64,000 bases of DNA, taken from contig NZ_CP061538.1 of NCBI RefSeq assembly GCF_014705945.2, positions 558,001-622,000 on the forward strand, read 5' to 3'. Positions 49,965 through 59,153 of the stretch are shown here, one piece after another; position 1 is the stretch's first letter; every line of letters starts with the position of its first letter. The notes beneath the pieces were generated by a model. It made no database searches. It saw only the letters and a program-made list of their open reading frames with translations, and had not been told where the DNA came from. The stretch comes from Rothia amarae (GTDB lineage Bacteria > Actinomycetota > Actinomycetes > Actinomycetales > Micrococcaceae). The position numbers were made by a program, and so were the translations under genes.

Positions 49965-51002
49965 TTAAGCCTGGTGGGAGTACATGATGTCTACGGTTTC
50001 TTCGACGAAACCAAGTGACTTATAGAGCGAAACCGCTGCAGTATTGTCTGCATCCACGTAAAGAACGATTTTGTCGAGAGGCTTTCCCCCTTCGTCGACG
50101 AACTGCGCGAGATAATCCATTCCTGTGAGGGTAAGAATTTTGCCTAACTTCTTCCCCTGCCATGAGGGAACAATTCCTACAGCATAGACTTCGCCTTCGG
50201 TCAGTTCGCCCTGGTCGGAGGGGATTTTGGTCCAGTGAAAACCTGCCAGCCCTTCATCTGCGCGGGCAACAAAAAATCCCTCGGCGCGGAACCAATCCGC
50301 GCTCTTTCGCTCGTTGAGATCTTCGGCGGTGAGGGAACCCTGCTCGGGGTGGTTGGCAAATGCCTCCGCATTAGCTGAAAGCCATGCGGCGTCGTCCATA
50401 CCTGGCTTAAATGTATCGATTTTCGTGCCCTCAGGAAGATGCGCCTGCCCTAGATCGCGGGCAATGTTCTGGCGAACCTCGTCGGTGAGCCATAGCTGTA
50501 GTTTGCGGAGTTCCCTGACCGGTGAGTAATCGAAAGAACGAGCTAAAAGCTCTGCTGCTTTGCGCTCTCCTGAGGCATCCTCACCCTGAATCTGATGAAC
50601 CCACAAATTGTAGAGTTGAATAGGGGTTTCGGAAAGAGCCTCGTTGATGGAACGAGCCAACTCCGTTCCGATGCCCTGGCCACGGTGGGTAGAGGCAACA
50701 GCACCTTCAATGGTTGCAGTGTCTTTTTCTGTATCGAGAAGGGCAACTACCGCACCAAGAATTTGTTTCTCCGTTGTGAACTCAGCGTCATCGTTTTCTC
50801 CGGCGAGCGCCAAGAGCAGGGAATCTGCGATGTGCGGATTCTTTATTGCCTTGTGTACTTCAACGAGCGTCTGCTCTGAAAACGCTGGTGTGCTATCCTG
50901 CGCCGAAATAGTTCGTGCAAAATCTAAGAAAGCGGTTGCGTTCGTAGCATCCAATTTTAGGGTCTGAACAGAGAACGTCTGCTCTGATTCTATTTCGCTC
51001 AC
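49965..51002 (-). CDS. mshD: mycothiol synthase MshD
   Basis: A protein with two GNAT acetyltransferase domains. The C-terminal one has the acetyl-CoA loop VGIVPSWQGKKLGKILTLTG and LYVDADNTAAVSLYKSLGF, which are characteristic of MshD; the N-terminal one has VASTHRGQGIGTELARSI. MshD acetylates Cys-GlcN-Ins in the last step of mycothiol synthesis. The frame is open to 51113, but GTG 51002 is chosen because AGGAGG lies seven bases upstream. It gives 345 residues, slightly longer than usual. The GlnR-like gene upstream on the same strand matches the mycobacterial order. Confidence 0.92.
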   Translation of the reverse strand: MSEIESEQTFSVQTLKLDATNATAFLDFARTISAQDSTPAFSEQTLVEVHKAIKNPHIADSLLLALAGENDDAEFTTEKQILGAVVALLDTEKDTATIEGAVASTHRGQGIGTELARSINEALSETPIQLYNLWVHQIQGEDASGERKAAELLARSFDYSPVRELRKLQLWLTDEVRQNIARDLGQAHLPEGTKIDTFKPGMDDAAWLSANAEAFANHPEQGSLTAEDLNERKSADWFRAEGFFVARADEGLAGFHWTKIPSDQGELTEGEVYAVGIVPSWQGKKLGKILTLTGMDYLAQFVDEGGKPLDKIVLYVDADNTAAVSLYKSLGFVEETVDIMYSHQA

Positions 51003-51119
51003 AGTTATTCCTCCTAGGCAATGTACCTTATCTACTCTACCGAAAGCAGACTTACTCCAGGAGCTGATGGTCTCATCTAGCAGAATAATCGAGAGCATCG
51101 GCGCATAATTCATACGGAG

Positions 51120-51818
51120 TTAACTGAAATCTTTAGAAGCTGCTCCTGATCGCGAGGTATCGAGACTATAACCCACATTGCGCACCGTAGAGATTAAGTG
51201 CTCGTGCTCTGTTCCTAACTTGGCGCGAAGACGGCGGACATGGACGTCTACCGTGCGGGTACCTCCAAAGTAATCGTGTCCCCACACCTCTGAGAGCAAT
51301 TGTGCTCTGGTAAAAACGCGACTGGGATTTTGGGCAAAGAATTTGAGAAGTTCAAACTCTTTATAGGTGAGGTTTAGAGGAAGTCCATTAATGCGAGCGG
51401 TATATGAGGCTTCGTCAATGAGGATGGCACCGCAACGAATGGTAGTCTCTTGCTGCGATTCGGTTGGTGCGCTAGATAACATACGCAAGCGCGCTTCTAA
51501 TTCAGCAGGGCCCGCAGCCTCGAACACGATGTCATCTACCAGCCACGTAGGGGAGACGGCGGCGAACCCGCCCTCGGAAAGAACCATCAGCAAAGGAAGA
51601 TCCGGAAGAGCCGCCCGAATAAGCTGCGCACCATTTCGAGCCTCCATGAGACGGTCGGTGCCGTCAATAATGCCCGCTTGACAACCTTTATCCTGAATTG
51701 CCTGAATGGAGGCATTAAGGGGTAGCAATACCGTTTCATGACTCAAGAGCTGTAATGCGGGCAGAAAATCGGGATTAGGTAGCTTGGCAGGGGACAGGAG
51801 GACAAGATGCATCTGCAA
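51120..51818 (-). CDS. GlnR-like winged-helix response regulator
   Basis: The 232-residue protein has an N-terminal receiver-like domain (residues 1-115) and an OmpR-type winged helix with NLTYKEFELLKFFAQNPSRV, FTRAQLLSEVWGHDYFGGTR and TVDVHVRRLRAKLG. The receiver lacks the acidic pair expected after the first strand (it reads MHLVLLSPAKLP), though an aspartate lies in AGIIDGTDRL. GlnR is an atypical orphan regulator of nitrogen genes that works without phosphorylation, and in mycobacteria it lies beside mshD, as here. No histidine kinase is adjacent. Assignment rests on domain and synteny. Confidence 0.8.
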   Translation of the reverse strand: MQMHLVLLSPAKLPNPDFLPALQLLSHETVLLPLNASIQAIQDKGCQAGIIDGTDRLMEARNGAQLIRAALPDLPLLMVLSEGGFAAVSPTWLVDDIVFEAAGPAELEARLRMLSSAPTESQQETTIRCGAILIDEASYTARINGLPLNLTYKEFELLKFFAQNPSRVFTRAQLLSEVWGHDYFGGTRTVDVHVRRLRAKLGTEHEHLISTVRNVGYSLDTSRSGAASKDFS

Positions 51819-51968
51819 AAATCCTCTCTGTTCTGTTGTCGCAGCGGTGTTTTTTCTATCTTATAGAAATCCACCTGCTCTAAGGTTGGATTACTCGCTA
51901 AACATAGGCAAAGATAGAGAAGAAGTAGAGCACCTACGCATACTGTCCATCGAAAGCAAGGGTCATTC

Positions 51969-52715
51969 GTGAATAAAGAGAACGCCGTGGCAAAAACTCA
52001 CAGGTTTGAGACTTTCGTGCCCCAGCTTCGAGAACGCCGTGATCGCATAGTCTACGAAGGCCGTGTTGGACGAATCGGTGCTACGAGCTCTTCTCGGTAT
52101 CGACTGGTAGCAACAGCAGCTACGCTCACCCTCATTAGCTTTCTCATTGCGACAGTTATTCACCCTATTCTGACTGCCGCCGTCGGCGTATTGGCTGTGG
52201 CGTTTATCGCAGGTGGTTGGCCTGCAGCAACCGGCGTGGCTGAACTACGCCGCGTCAACCGCGTGGTACCGCATTCCTGCATCATCCTAGGTGCAGGATT
52301 AGCAGCCGTTGCAGTATCGCTCGTTGATACCGGAGTTGAACGCCTGACTTTCTTACCCGCTATTGCTGCCGTGGGCGTGGTAGCTAGCTTCATTGTTGAA
52401 CTTATCCGAGGCGAAGGTGCCATCGGCCGCCTCGAATCGGTTATTTCATGCATCACAGGCGTTCTCGCCGCTGTATCCGTTGCAGGCTGGGTGGCGCTCG
52501 CAGATTTCTACCGAGCCAGCCAGAGCTCCAGTTTGCTGATTGGTATTGGCGTAGGAATCGCTTTAATACTTGGAACGTTTGGTATTCGGATGATTTCGGC
52601 AGGACCTAAAGAAGGACCTCGCCGCGGTGCTATAACCCTGGGCGTAACACCGGTAGCTTTTGTTGGAGTTTTGGGTTATCTAATCGCCCTGTTCATCAGT
52701 CACGTGGTAGTCTAA
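51969..52715 (+). CDS. multi-pass membrane protein of unknown function
   Basis: The 248-residue protein starts with a hydrophilic segment (residues 1-45, FVPQLRERRDRIVYEGRVGR) and then has about seven hydrophobic helices. No catalytic or transport motif is recognised. GTG and other start codons upstream are possible. Five bases after its stop a 36-residue membrane protein begins, so the two are likely co-translated. It is divergent from the GlnR-like gene. I do not recognise the family. Confidence 0.65.
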   Translation: MNKENAVAKTHRFETFVPQLRERRDRIVYEGRVGRIGATSSSRYRLVATAATLTLISFLIATVIHPILTAAVGVLAVAFIAGGWPAATGVAELRRVNRVVPHSCIILGAGLAAVAVSLVDTGVERLTFLPAIAAVGVVASFIVELIRGEGAIGRLESVISCITGVLAAVSVAGWVALADFYRASQSSSLLIGIGVGIALILGTFGIRMISAGPKEGPRRGAITLGVTPVAFVGVLGYLIALFISHVVV

Positions 52716-52720
52716 AACAC

Positions 52721-52831
52721 ATGTTAGTAGCACTAGAAATTTTCTTCCTTTGCCTTTTGGCACTTGCCGGAGTCATGATTTTCGGTAGCATCGCTGTCGT
52801 TTTGATGGGTCTCTTCAAGGGCCAGAAGTAA
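52721..52831 (+). CDS. 36-residue single-span membrane protein
   Basis: ATG 52721 begins five bases after the stop of the upstream membrane protein and encodes MLVALEIFFLCLLALAGVMI followed by FGSIAVVLMGLFKGQK. It is one long hydrophobic helix with a glutamate near the start and a basic end (KGQK). This would place the C-terminus in the cytoplasm. No strong ribosome binding site is visible, so translation by reinitiation after the upstream gene is likely. A terminator follows at 52899. Function unknown; it could be a subunit of the upstream protein. Confidence 0.6.
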   Translation: MLVALEIFFLCLLALAGVMIFGSIAVVLMGLFKGQK

Positions 52832-52898
52832 GTCCCGGAAATCAACCTCCTCCCAAGAATGCGGTGAGGCTTCTTGCGGAGGTACCGAATGCGTTCAT

Positions 52899-52940
52899 GC
52901 ATCCTGCTCAATTTATGGATTGAGCAGGATGCATTTTTAT
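52899..52940 (+). terminator. intrinsic terminator after the 36-residue gene
   Basis: GCATCCTGCTCAAT pairs with ATTGAGCAGGATGC around TTATGG, followed by ATTTTTATG. Confidence 0.9.
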
Positions 52941-52993
52941 GCTGGCAGACAGAATCTTGCTGTGGGAGGCGAGAAAGGTTTTAGACTTTTAAT

Positions 52994-53686
52994 ATGCCTA
53001 TTGAAATTCCAACTAACCTAACTCCTGAACTTGTTCCCTTCTCCTGGTTACTGGGTCAGTGGGAGGGCACCGGATCCCTCTGGTACGAGGGGGAAGACGG
53101 TACTCCTTTCGGACAGATTATTACTTTCACTCAAGACGGTCTTCCCTTTATCGAATACCGTGCTGAATCATTCCTTCTGGATGATGAAGGCAACAAGTTA
53201 CGCCCCCTCACCGTTGAAACCGGTTTCTGGCAGATTGACCGCCCCCAGCAAGACGGCGACGTCGGACCGGGGCTGAAATCAGCAGATGTAGTTCCGGTTT
53301 TACCCGACGCCGAGTCGGTAGAGAAGCTACGTAACGGCGATGATGGCTTCAACCTCATTGCTACTATCTCCCACCCCGGCGGTATGAGCGAAAACTACAC
53401 CGGTCTGATTAAGGGGCCCGTAGTAAGAATGCAGACCGCAAACCTGATGCGCGATGATATTTCCAAGGATTATGCGGGTTCCGTCCGTCTGTGGGGTCTA
53501 GTAAATGGCAATCTCATGTGGGACTGGGAGATTGCAGATGAGCAGGGCAAGCTTCACAAGCACGCATCAGCTGAACTGCGTAAGACCGGTTCAATGAACG
53601 GACTAGATTTAGGGTCTCACCTGTTTAATACTGAGATAGATTCGGCAACTGAACCCGACCAAGAGTCAGATTCTAAGGGCGAATAA
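52994..53686 (+). CDS. FABP-like beta-barrel protein (nitrobindin family)
   Basis: The 230-residue protein has the signature LLGQWEGTGSLWYEG near residue 16 (GxWxGxG), then beta strands with FGQIITFTQDGLPFIEYRAE and RPLTVETGFWQI. This matches the bacterial fatty-acid-binding-like/nitrobindin family (formerly DUF1794), which can bind haem and isomerise peroxynitrite. A histidine near the C-terminal end of the barrel (KLHKHASAEL) is at the place expected for the haem ligand. About 30 acidic residues extend the C-terminus. It is followed two bases later by the YgfZ gene. Confidence 0.85.
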   Translation: MPIEIPTNLTPELVPFSWLLGQWEGTGSLWYEGEDGTPFGQIITFTQDGLPFIEYRAESFLLDDEGNKLRPLTVETGFWQIDRPQQDGDVGPGLKSADVVPVLPDAESVEKLRNGDDGFNLIATISHPGGMSENYTGLIKGPVVRMQTANLMRDDISKDYAGSVRLWGLVNGNLMWDWEIADEQGKLHKHASAELRKTGSMNGLDLGSHLFNTEIDSATEPDQESDSKGE

Positions 53687-53688
53687 TA

Positions 53689-54831
53689 GTGGCAGATTTC
53701 AAGAGCCCCCTCCTGCAAAAATTCGGCGTCTTTGAAGCATCGGGAGTCGATGCCGGCGTCGCAGCACATTACGGGGAGCCTCTCAAAGAACAGCGCCGTT
53801 TCATTCTGGGGGCTGAAAAGTTTGTGGTGGCAGATTATTCGCATCTCGACGTCGTAACGGTTTCCGGACCTGACCGGCATTCGTGGATGACCACGCTTTC
53901 GTCGCAGATTATGGACGGCATGAGACGCGGCGATTCGCGAGAGCTCACCTTACTCTCAGCGCAAGGGCGAGTTGAATTTGTGCCCTTTGCTGTGGAAGAT
54001 GGCGATAAGCTGTGGCTCATCGCAGAATCGGGGCAGGGCGAAGATCTCGCTGCGTTCTTGAACTCCATGAAATTTATGTTGCGCGTGGACATTGAGAACG
54101 TTTCTGCAGAGTATGGAATTTTGGTTTCCTTCGACGATCCGCGCACTTCGGAAAAGGCTCCAAAAGCATTGCAGAAAGCGCTGATTTTCAGTGATCCCTG
54201 GCCCGGAGTGGTTGCTGGCGGTACCGCCTATACCGAGATTGACCCCGGTGAACATCCGGGGCAGGGTTTGCGTCGCTTCTTCTCCATCATTCCGCTGGCA
54301 GATTTGCTCGACATTGCCCCCGAAGTTTCTCTCTCTGGAATGTGGGCTGCAGAAGCTCTGCGTATTGAAGCCTGGCGCCCTCGCTATGGAAATGAGGTAG
54401 ACGAGAAAACTATTCCTCATGAGCTCGATTTGATGCGTACTGCGGTTCACCTTGAAAAGGGATGCTACAAGGGGCAGGAGACGGTTGCGCGCGTGCATAA
54501 CCTGGGCCACCCGCCTCGCCGCCTGGTGTTCTTAGACCTCGATGGTTCAGAGCACACCCTGCCGAAAGTTGGGGCCAGCGTTTACGTGGGTACCAAGAAA
54601 GTAGGCAAGGTGACGTCGGTGGCGCAACACTGGGAAGCCGGGCCGATTGCTTTGGCGGTTATCAAACGCAACGTGGATCCAGCGGCAGTGCTATCGGTGG
54701 TAGATGAGCCACGCGAGGACGACTCCTCAACGCCTTCCGTCCAGTACGCTGCTACACAGACCGTCATCGTTTCTCCCGACGCCGGGCAGGTTGCTGGGCG
54801 GCGCGATATGGGAAATTTCTTCCGCGGGTAA
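53689..54831 (+). CDS. ygfZ: YgfZ/GcvT-domain folate-binding protein
   Basis: The 380-residue protein shows the YgfZ signature LEKGCYKGQETVARVHNLGH near residue 255, with the Cys and Gly of KGCYxGQE, plus the GcvT-like folate domain. YgfZ proteins use tetrahydrofolate and help assemble or repair iron-sulfur clusters and certain tRNA-modifying enzymes. GTG 53689 is two bases after the nitrobindin-like stop, so these genes form an operon. The symbol follows the family name; the target enzyme is unknown. Confidence 0.88.
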   Translation: MADFKSPLLQKFGVFEASGVDAGVAAHYGEPLKEQRRFILGAEKFVVADYSHLDVVTVSGPDRHSWMTTLSSQIMDGMRRGDSRELTLLSAQGRVEFVPFAVEDGDKLWLIAESGQGEDLAAFLNSMKFMLRVDIENVSAEYGILVSFDDPRTSEKAPKALQKALIFSDPWPGVVAGGTAYTEIDPGEHPGQGLRRFFSIIPLADLLDIAPEVSLSGMWAAEALRIEAWRPRYGNEVDEKTIPHELDLMRTAVHLEKGCYKGQETVARVHNLGHPPRRLVFLDLDGSEHTLPKVGASVYVGTKKVGKVTSVAQHWEAGPIALAVIKRNVDPAAVLSVVDEPREDDSSTPSVQYAATQTVIVSPDAGQVAGRRDMGNFFRG

Positions 54832-54875
54832 CGTCCTCTGAGAATCCTTTTCGAGAAGGCTCCATATCCATTGAG

Positions 54876-54915
54876 AAAAGAAGCCCCCTACTTTTCAGTA
54901 GGGGGCTTCTTTTTT
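54876..54915. terminator. terminator between ygfZ and pfkA
   Basis: AAAAGAAGCCCCCTAC pairs with GTAGGGGGCTTCTTTT around TTTTCA, with A and T tracts on both sides. It lies between converging genes. Confidence 0.93.
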
Positions 54916-54930
54916 GAAGTGTTCTAGAGC

Positions 54931-55962
54931 TTAGCGTCCGAAGAGCACTTTAGCTTCTTCCCAACGTTCCTGGGGTACGGTCTTCAGACCGTCTAGAGCT
55001 ACCGAAAGATCAACACGCTTAATGTCGGTGCCCTGCAGAGCAACCATCTTGCCCCATTCCTTGTCGTGGACCATGTCGACAACGCCAAGACCCAGGCGAG
55101 TTGCAAGCACGCGGTCAAAACCGGTGGGTGCGCCACCGCGCTGAATGTGGCCAAGAATGGTGTTACGTGTTTCGATACCGGTGATACGTTCTAGCTCCTG
55201 GGTAACGTATTCGCCAATACCGCCGAGTCGGGGGCGGCCGTCTTTTTCGGTGCCCTTGTCGTGTATGACTTCTTCAAAGCCTTCAGGAATGAAGCCTTCT
55301 GCTACTACAACGAGGGGTGAGCGACCGCGTTCGTGAACTTCGGTGACCCATTCAGCAACCTGTTCCATCGAAACTTTTTGTTCGGGAATCAATACGGCGT
55401 GGGCACCTGCAGACATACCTGAGTGCAAGGCAATCCAACCTACGTGGCGGCCCATTACTTCTGCGACCATGGCACGGTGGTGTGATTCGCCGGTGGTGCG
55501 GAGGCGGTCCATCGCGTCGGTAGCAATCGATACGGCGGTATCAAAACCGAAAGTGTAGTCGGTTGCTTGAAGATCGTTATCGATGGTCTTGGGAACGCCG
55601 ACGACGGGTAGCCCTGCATCTGCTAGACGCTTTGCGCCTGCCAGAGTACCCTCGCCACCAATTGCAACGATGGCGTCAATCTGGTTGCGCTCCATCATGA
55701 TTTCAATGTTTTCAGGGCCACCATGGGGTCCGTCGAAGGGGTTGGTGCGGGAGGTGCCCAGGATGGTTCCGCCTTGGCGAGCGAGACCGCGAACTTTGGT
55801 GCGGGGGAGATCCATATAGTCTCCTTCAACGACACCTCGCCAGCCGTCGCGGAAACCTACGAATTCATGCCCGTATGTTTTGACACCGTTGAGTACAGCG
55901 CCTCGAATGACGGCGTTGAGTCCGGGGCAGTCTCCACCTGAGGTGAGTAGGCCGATCTTCAT
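54931..55962 (-). CDS. pfkA: 6-phosphofructokinase PfkA
   Basis: The 343-residue glycolytic enzyme has GGDCPGLNAVIRG at residues 9-21, the phosphoryl-donor site AIGGEGTLAGAK near residue 100, and PKTIDNDLQAT with TFGFDTAVSIATDAMDRL near residue 124. The glycine at the position of Gly104 with lysine in PKTIDND is a combination known from actinobacterial ATP-dependent enzymes. The pyrophosphate-dependent type would show Asp at the Gly position. It is in the usual length range. It converges with ygfZ. Confidence 0.95.
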   Translation of the reverse strand: MKIGLLTSGGDCPGLNAVIRGAVLNGVKTYGHEFVGFRDGWRGVVEGDYMDLPRTKVRGLARQGGTILGTSRTNPFDGPHGGPENIEIMMERNQIDAIVAIGGEGTLAGAKRLADAGLPVVGVPKTIDNDLQATDYTFGFDTAVSIATDAMDRLRTTGESHHRAMVAEVMGRHVGWIALHSGMSAGAHAVLIPEQKVSMEQVAEWVTEVHERGRSPLVVVAEGFIPEGFEEVIHDKGTEKDGRPRLGGIGEYVTQELERITGIETRNTILGHIQRGGAPTGFDRVLATRLGLGVVDMVHDKEWGKMVALQGTDIKRVDLSVALDGLKTVPQERWEEAKVLFGR

Positions 55963-56176
55963 GGCGGTTATCTCCTAGCTTCCCCCATTGATGAGGGTTT
56001 GATGATTTTTTAGTCCCCATGTTGTGTTTGTGTGTTTTTCTCGGTTGAGTACTGGAGAAAAACGACGGATTTCAGGGGAAATCTTCTCACTTCCTATTGT
56101 AAACAAATTGGTGTTGTGTTGGAAGGTGTGGGAGCGGGTGGATTGAAGTATTAACTTAGATGTAAACAGACATAAA

Positions 56177-56212
56177 CAGACCCGCACTATTTTGTGATAA
56201 TGCGGGTCTGAT
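56177..56212 (-). terminator. terminator of the aminotransferase gene
   Basis: CAGACCCGCA pairs with TGCGGGTCTG; on the minus strand TTTATGTCTG follows. It lies 17 bp after the aminotransferase stop. Confidence 0.75.
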
Positions 56213-56226
56213 GGCTGAGAGTGAGA

Positions 56227-57432
56227 TTAGGCTGCGTTGCTCAAAAGCTTCTGAATGCGTGCAATACCTTCTGCCAGATCGTCGTCGCCCAGGGCGTAGG
56301 AAAGGCGGAGGTAGCCGGAGGGGCCAAACGCTTCACCGGGTACAACAGCGACTTCCGCTTTTTCCAAGATGAGTTCAGCAAGTTCTGCTGAGGTCCGTGG
56401 GGTGACTCCATCAATGGTCTTACCCAATAGTCCTTGAACATCGGGGTAGACGTAAAAGGCACCTTTGGGGGTGGGACATACGACTCCGTCAATCGCATTG
56501 AGTCCCTCTACAATTGCCTTGCGGCGACGGTCGAAAGCTTCATGCATCTTATCCACGGCATCAAGTGAGCCTGAAACCGCGGTGAGCGCTGCATGCTGGG
56601 CAATGTTGTTGACGTTGGAGGAAAGGTGCGACTGGAGATTGGTCGCTGCTTTGATGACGTCGGTGGGGCCGTACATCCAGCCCACCCGCCATCCGGTCAT
56701 GGCGTAAGTCTTTGCCACGCCGTTGAGAACGATGGTGTTTTCTGCCAGCTCCGGTACAGCCTTCAGGATGGAAATGAAGGGCACGCTGTCGTAGGTGAGG
56801 TGTTCATAAATTTCATCGGAAATAACGAAGATGCCTTTGGACAGCGCCCATTCGCCGATTGCTTTGGTCTCTTCGGCGGTGTAAACAGCACCGGTGGGAT
56901 TCGAGGGGGAAACGAAGATTAGTGCTTTAGTTGCCGGGGTATATGCTTCCTCCAGCATCTCGGGGGTTACCTTGTATTCCAGGTCGGAGCCCGCAAATAC
57001 CTCGATGGGGGTAGCCCCTGCCAGGCGGATTGCCTCAGGGTAGGTCGTCCAGTAGGGAGCAGGAAGCAGGACGTCGTCGCCCTCGCCTAGAACTGTCGCG
57101 AACGCTTCATAAACCGCTTGCTTGCCGCCGTTTGTCACGATGATCTGAGAGGGATCGATGGTCACGCCTGAATCGCGCAGAGTCTTTTCTGCGATTGCTT
57201 TTTTGAGTTCGGGCAAGCCCGCAGCAGGGCTGTATCGAAAATTCTTGGGGTCTTTTAGAGCTTCAGCCGCAGAGTCGACAATGTAATCAGGAGTGGGAAA
57301 GTCAGGTTCGCCGGCACCAAAGCCGATGACCGGGCGTCCTTCAGCTTTGAGAGCTTTTGCTTTAGCATCGACTGCAAGTGTTGCCGACGGCGCAATAGCC
57401 GCGATACGGGGTGAAATGCGGGCGGAGACCAT
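56227..57432 (-). CDS. pyridoxal phosphate-dependent aminotransferase (AspC-like, class I)
   Basis: The 401-residue enzyme has [20 protein letters not shown] near residue 40, [16 protein letters not shown] near 174, [12 protein letters not shown] near 205 and the PLP lysine in [20 protein letters not shown] near 235. These are the marks of the AAT Ib/gamma branch of aspartate aminotransferases. It most likely transfers the amino group between aspartate and 2-oxoglutarate, though prephenate or alanine is possible. It precedes tRNA-Trp and secE as in related actinobacteria but on the opposite strand. Confidence 0.92.
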   Translation of the reverse strand: MVSARISPRIAAIAPSATLAVDAKAKALKAEGRPVIGFGAGEPDFPTPDYIVDSAAEALKDPKNFRYSPAAGLPELKKAIAEKTLRDSGVTIDPSQIIVTNGGKQAVYEAFATVLGEGDDVLLPAPYWTTYPEAIRLAGATPIEVFAGSDLEYKVTPEMLEEAYTPATKALIFVSPSNPTGAVYTAEETKAIGEWALSKGIFVISDEIYEHLTYDSVPFISILKAVPELAENTIVLNGVAKTYAMTGWRVGWMYGPTDVIKAATNLQSHLSSNVNNIAQHAALTAVSGSLDAVDKMHEAFDRRRKAIVEGLNAIDGVVCPTPKGAFYVYPDVQGLLGKTIDGVTPRTSAELAELILEKAEVAVVPGEAFGPSGYLRLSYALGDDDLAEGIARIQKLLSNAA

Positions 57433-57727
57433 GAGATGAACTCACTTTCTACACACAGAGTTCTGTGTTGTACCTTGTTGGTTTCGTTGGTTCTATCGTA
57501 TTCAACTTCCGCTCATATTCAGAAGCGATTGCACAGAATGTTTGTATGTTGAGCAGTAATTTTGTTCCCCGGAGTCGCGGGCATGACGAAACCCACTGCA
57601 TAAAAATTGCCAAAGAGAAAAAAGTGTCCTAAAGTTGTCACTGTTGTTCGCAACCGAACAGCACTGGTTTACGCCTAAAAACGAAAACCAAATGAACTTT
57701 TTAGTTCATACCCGAACGAAAGTTCAA

Positions 57728-57800
57728 AGGGTGGTGGCTCAATTGGTAGAGCAGCGGTCTCCAAAACCGCAGGTTGCAGGTTCGAGTCCTGTCCGCCCTG
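57728..57800 (+). tRNA. tRNA-Trp (anticodon CCA)
   Basis: The acceptor AGGGTGG pairs with CCGCCCT, the anticodon arm CGGTCTCCAAAACCG carries CCA, and the T arm is GCAGG TTCGAGT CCTGT. CCA at the 3' end is not encoded. It lies 81 bp upstream of secE, the usual actinobacterial arrangement. Confidence 0.96.
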
Positions 57801-57881
57801 CAAAAGCCTCCAGAAATATTCACGGTTAGCTTCTTTTCTCAGAGGCACCTGTTGGAAGTACTACGAAAGGGGCGGGCCGAA

Positions 57882-58151
57882 ATGGCTAAATCTGCCGCAT
57901 CCGGAACCGCCGCGTCGCGTCGTGTAGATAGCGAAGAAAAGCGCCGAGGGTTCTTCGGACGAATTTTCCAATTCCTGCGAGAAGTAATCGCTGAACTCAA
58001 AAAAGTTACTACCCCCTCTGGTCGTGAACTTTTCAATTATGTAGTTATCGTTCTTTTCTTTGTTTTATTCATGATGGTTTTGATTTTTGGTCTTGACTAT
58101 TTATTTGGTCAGGGAGCTTTCTGGGTTTTTGGTAACGGAACAGTTCAATAA
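57882..58151 (+). CDS. secE: preprotein translocase subunit SecE
   Basis: From ATG 57882 the product has 89 residues. A basic amphipathic N-terminal part leads to RIFQFLREVIAELKKVTTPS, the conserved cytoplasmic SecE helix, and then one membrane helix (NYVVIVLFFVLFMMVLIFGL). SecE clamps SecY in the protein-export channel. The frame remains open upstream into the tRNA, but the ATG at 57882 is the proper start by comparison with the family. It lies between tRNA-Trp and nusG. Confidence 0.95.
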   Translation: MAKSAASGTAASRRVDSEEKRRGFFGRIFQFLREVIAELKKVTTPSGRELFNYVVIVLFFVLFMMVLIFGLDYLFGQGAFWVFGNGTVQ

Positions 58152-58237
58152 ACCTTAAAGTAATCAAGACTTTTAAGACGCACTTAGGGCATACTTTGTG
58201 AGAGAAAACGCCCACACCATACGAAAGTAGGAATAAC

Positions 58238-59095
58238 GTGTCCGAGCAGGAACTTGCACACGAAGTAGAAGAAGTTGAAGAGACTTCTGAGCAGGCAAAC
58301 GCCGACGACGCACAGGTAGAGTCCGTATCTGACGTTGAAGAGGTAGAGGCATCGGATGAAGACGCTCCTGCGGACTCAGCTGAAGCTCCTGCGGACTCAG
58401 CTGAAGCTCCTGCGGACTCAACTGAAGGGGCAGAAGAGGCCGGAGACTCAGTGGAGACCGTTGAGGAATCTGAAGAAGCTTCTTCAGAACCGGCCGGTGA
58501 TCCCTTGGAGGAATTCAAGTCGAAACTTCGCCGTCAAGAAGGCGAATGGTTCGTTATTCATACCTACGCAGGGTACGAGAATCGCGTAAAAACTAATCTT
58601 GAATCACGCTCTCAGACCATGAACATGGAAGACGATATTTTCGAAATCCAGGTTCCCATGGAAGAGGTTATGGAAATCAAGAACACCACCAAGAAATTGG
58701 TGCGTCGTGTTCGTATCCCCGGTTATGTGTTGGTTCGTATGAACTTGACCGATGAGTCGTGGGGCGTTGTGCGCCATACTCCCGGTGTGACTGGTTTCGT
58801 GGGTCAGGACGCTTACAACCCCGTGCCGCTTCGCTTGAACGAAGTGGTGGATATGCTCGCTCCTGTCTTTGAAGCAGAGCAGGTTGAAGCTGGCGAGGCA
58901 ACTCCAGCTGCTCCTCAGATTAAAACCGGTTTTGAAATCGGTGAAGCAGTTACCGTCAAGGATGGCCCCTTCGAAGGTATGCCTGCATCCATCGCCGAAA
59001 TCAAACCAGAGTCTTCTTCACTCGTTGTTTTGATTTCAGTCTTCGAACGCGAAACTCCTGTTACTTTGCAGTTCAACCAGGTATCCAAGGTCTAA
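58238..59095 (+). CDS. nusG: transcription termination/antitermination protein NusG
   Basis: The 285-residue protein contains an NGN domain (GEWFVIHTYAGYENRVKTNL near residue 103) and a C-terminal KOW domain (VTVKDGPFEGMPASIAEI near 238). NusG binds RNA polymerase and couples it to Rho or to the ribosome. The first 90 residues are an acidic, disordered extension, containing three PADSAEA-type repeats. Long acidic N-termini occur in many actinobacterial NusG proteins. GTG 58238 with AGTAGG upstream is the start. Confidence 0.95.
   Translation: MSEQELAHEVEEVEETSEQANADDAQVESVSDVEEVEASDEDAPADSAEAPADSAEAPADSTEGAEEAGDSVETVEESEEASSEPAGDPLEEFKSKLRRQEGEWFVIHTYAGYENRVKTNLESRSQTMNMEDDIFEIQVPMEEVMEIKNTTKKLVRRVRIPGYVLVRMNLTDESWGVVRHTPGVTGFVGQDAYNPVPLRLNEVVDMLAPVFEAEQVEAGEATPAAPQIKTGFEIGEAVTVKDGPFEGMPASIAEIKPESSSLVVLISVFERETPVTLQFNQVSKV
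58364..58426 (+). repeat. three 21-bp tandem repeats in the nusG acidic extension
   Basis: Three consecutive 21-bp units encode APADSAE, APADSAE and APADSTE; only one base differs in the third. The repeat is in frame and lies in the disordered N-terminus, so its number could change without breaking the gene. Confidence 0.9.
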
Positions 59096-59120
59096 GTACC
59101 TGCTTTTGACTTGAGCTAGG

Positions 59121-59153
59121 AATGCCCTGCGCTTACGAGTGCAGGGCATTTTG
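59121..59153 (+). terminator. terminator after nusG
   Basis: AATGCCCTGC pairs with GCAGGGCATT around a 10-nt loop, followed by TTGCTTT. It separates nusG from rplK, so rplK likely has its own promoter. Confidence 0.85.
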
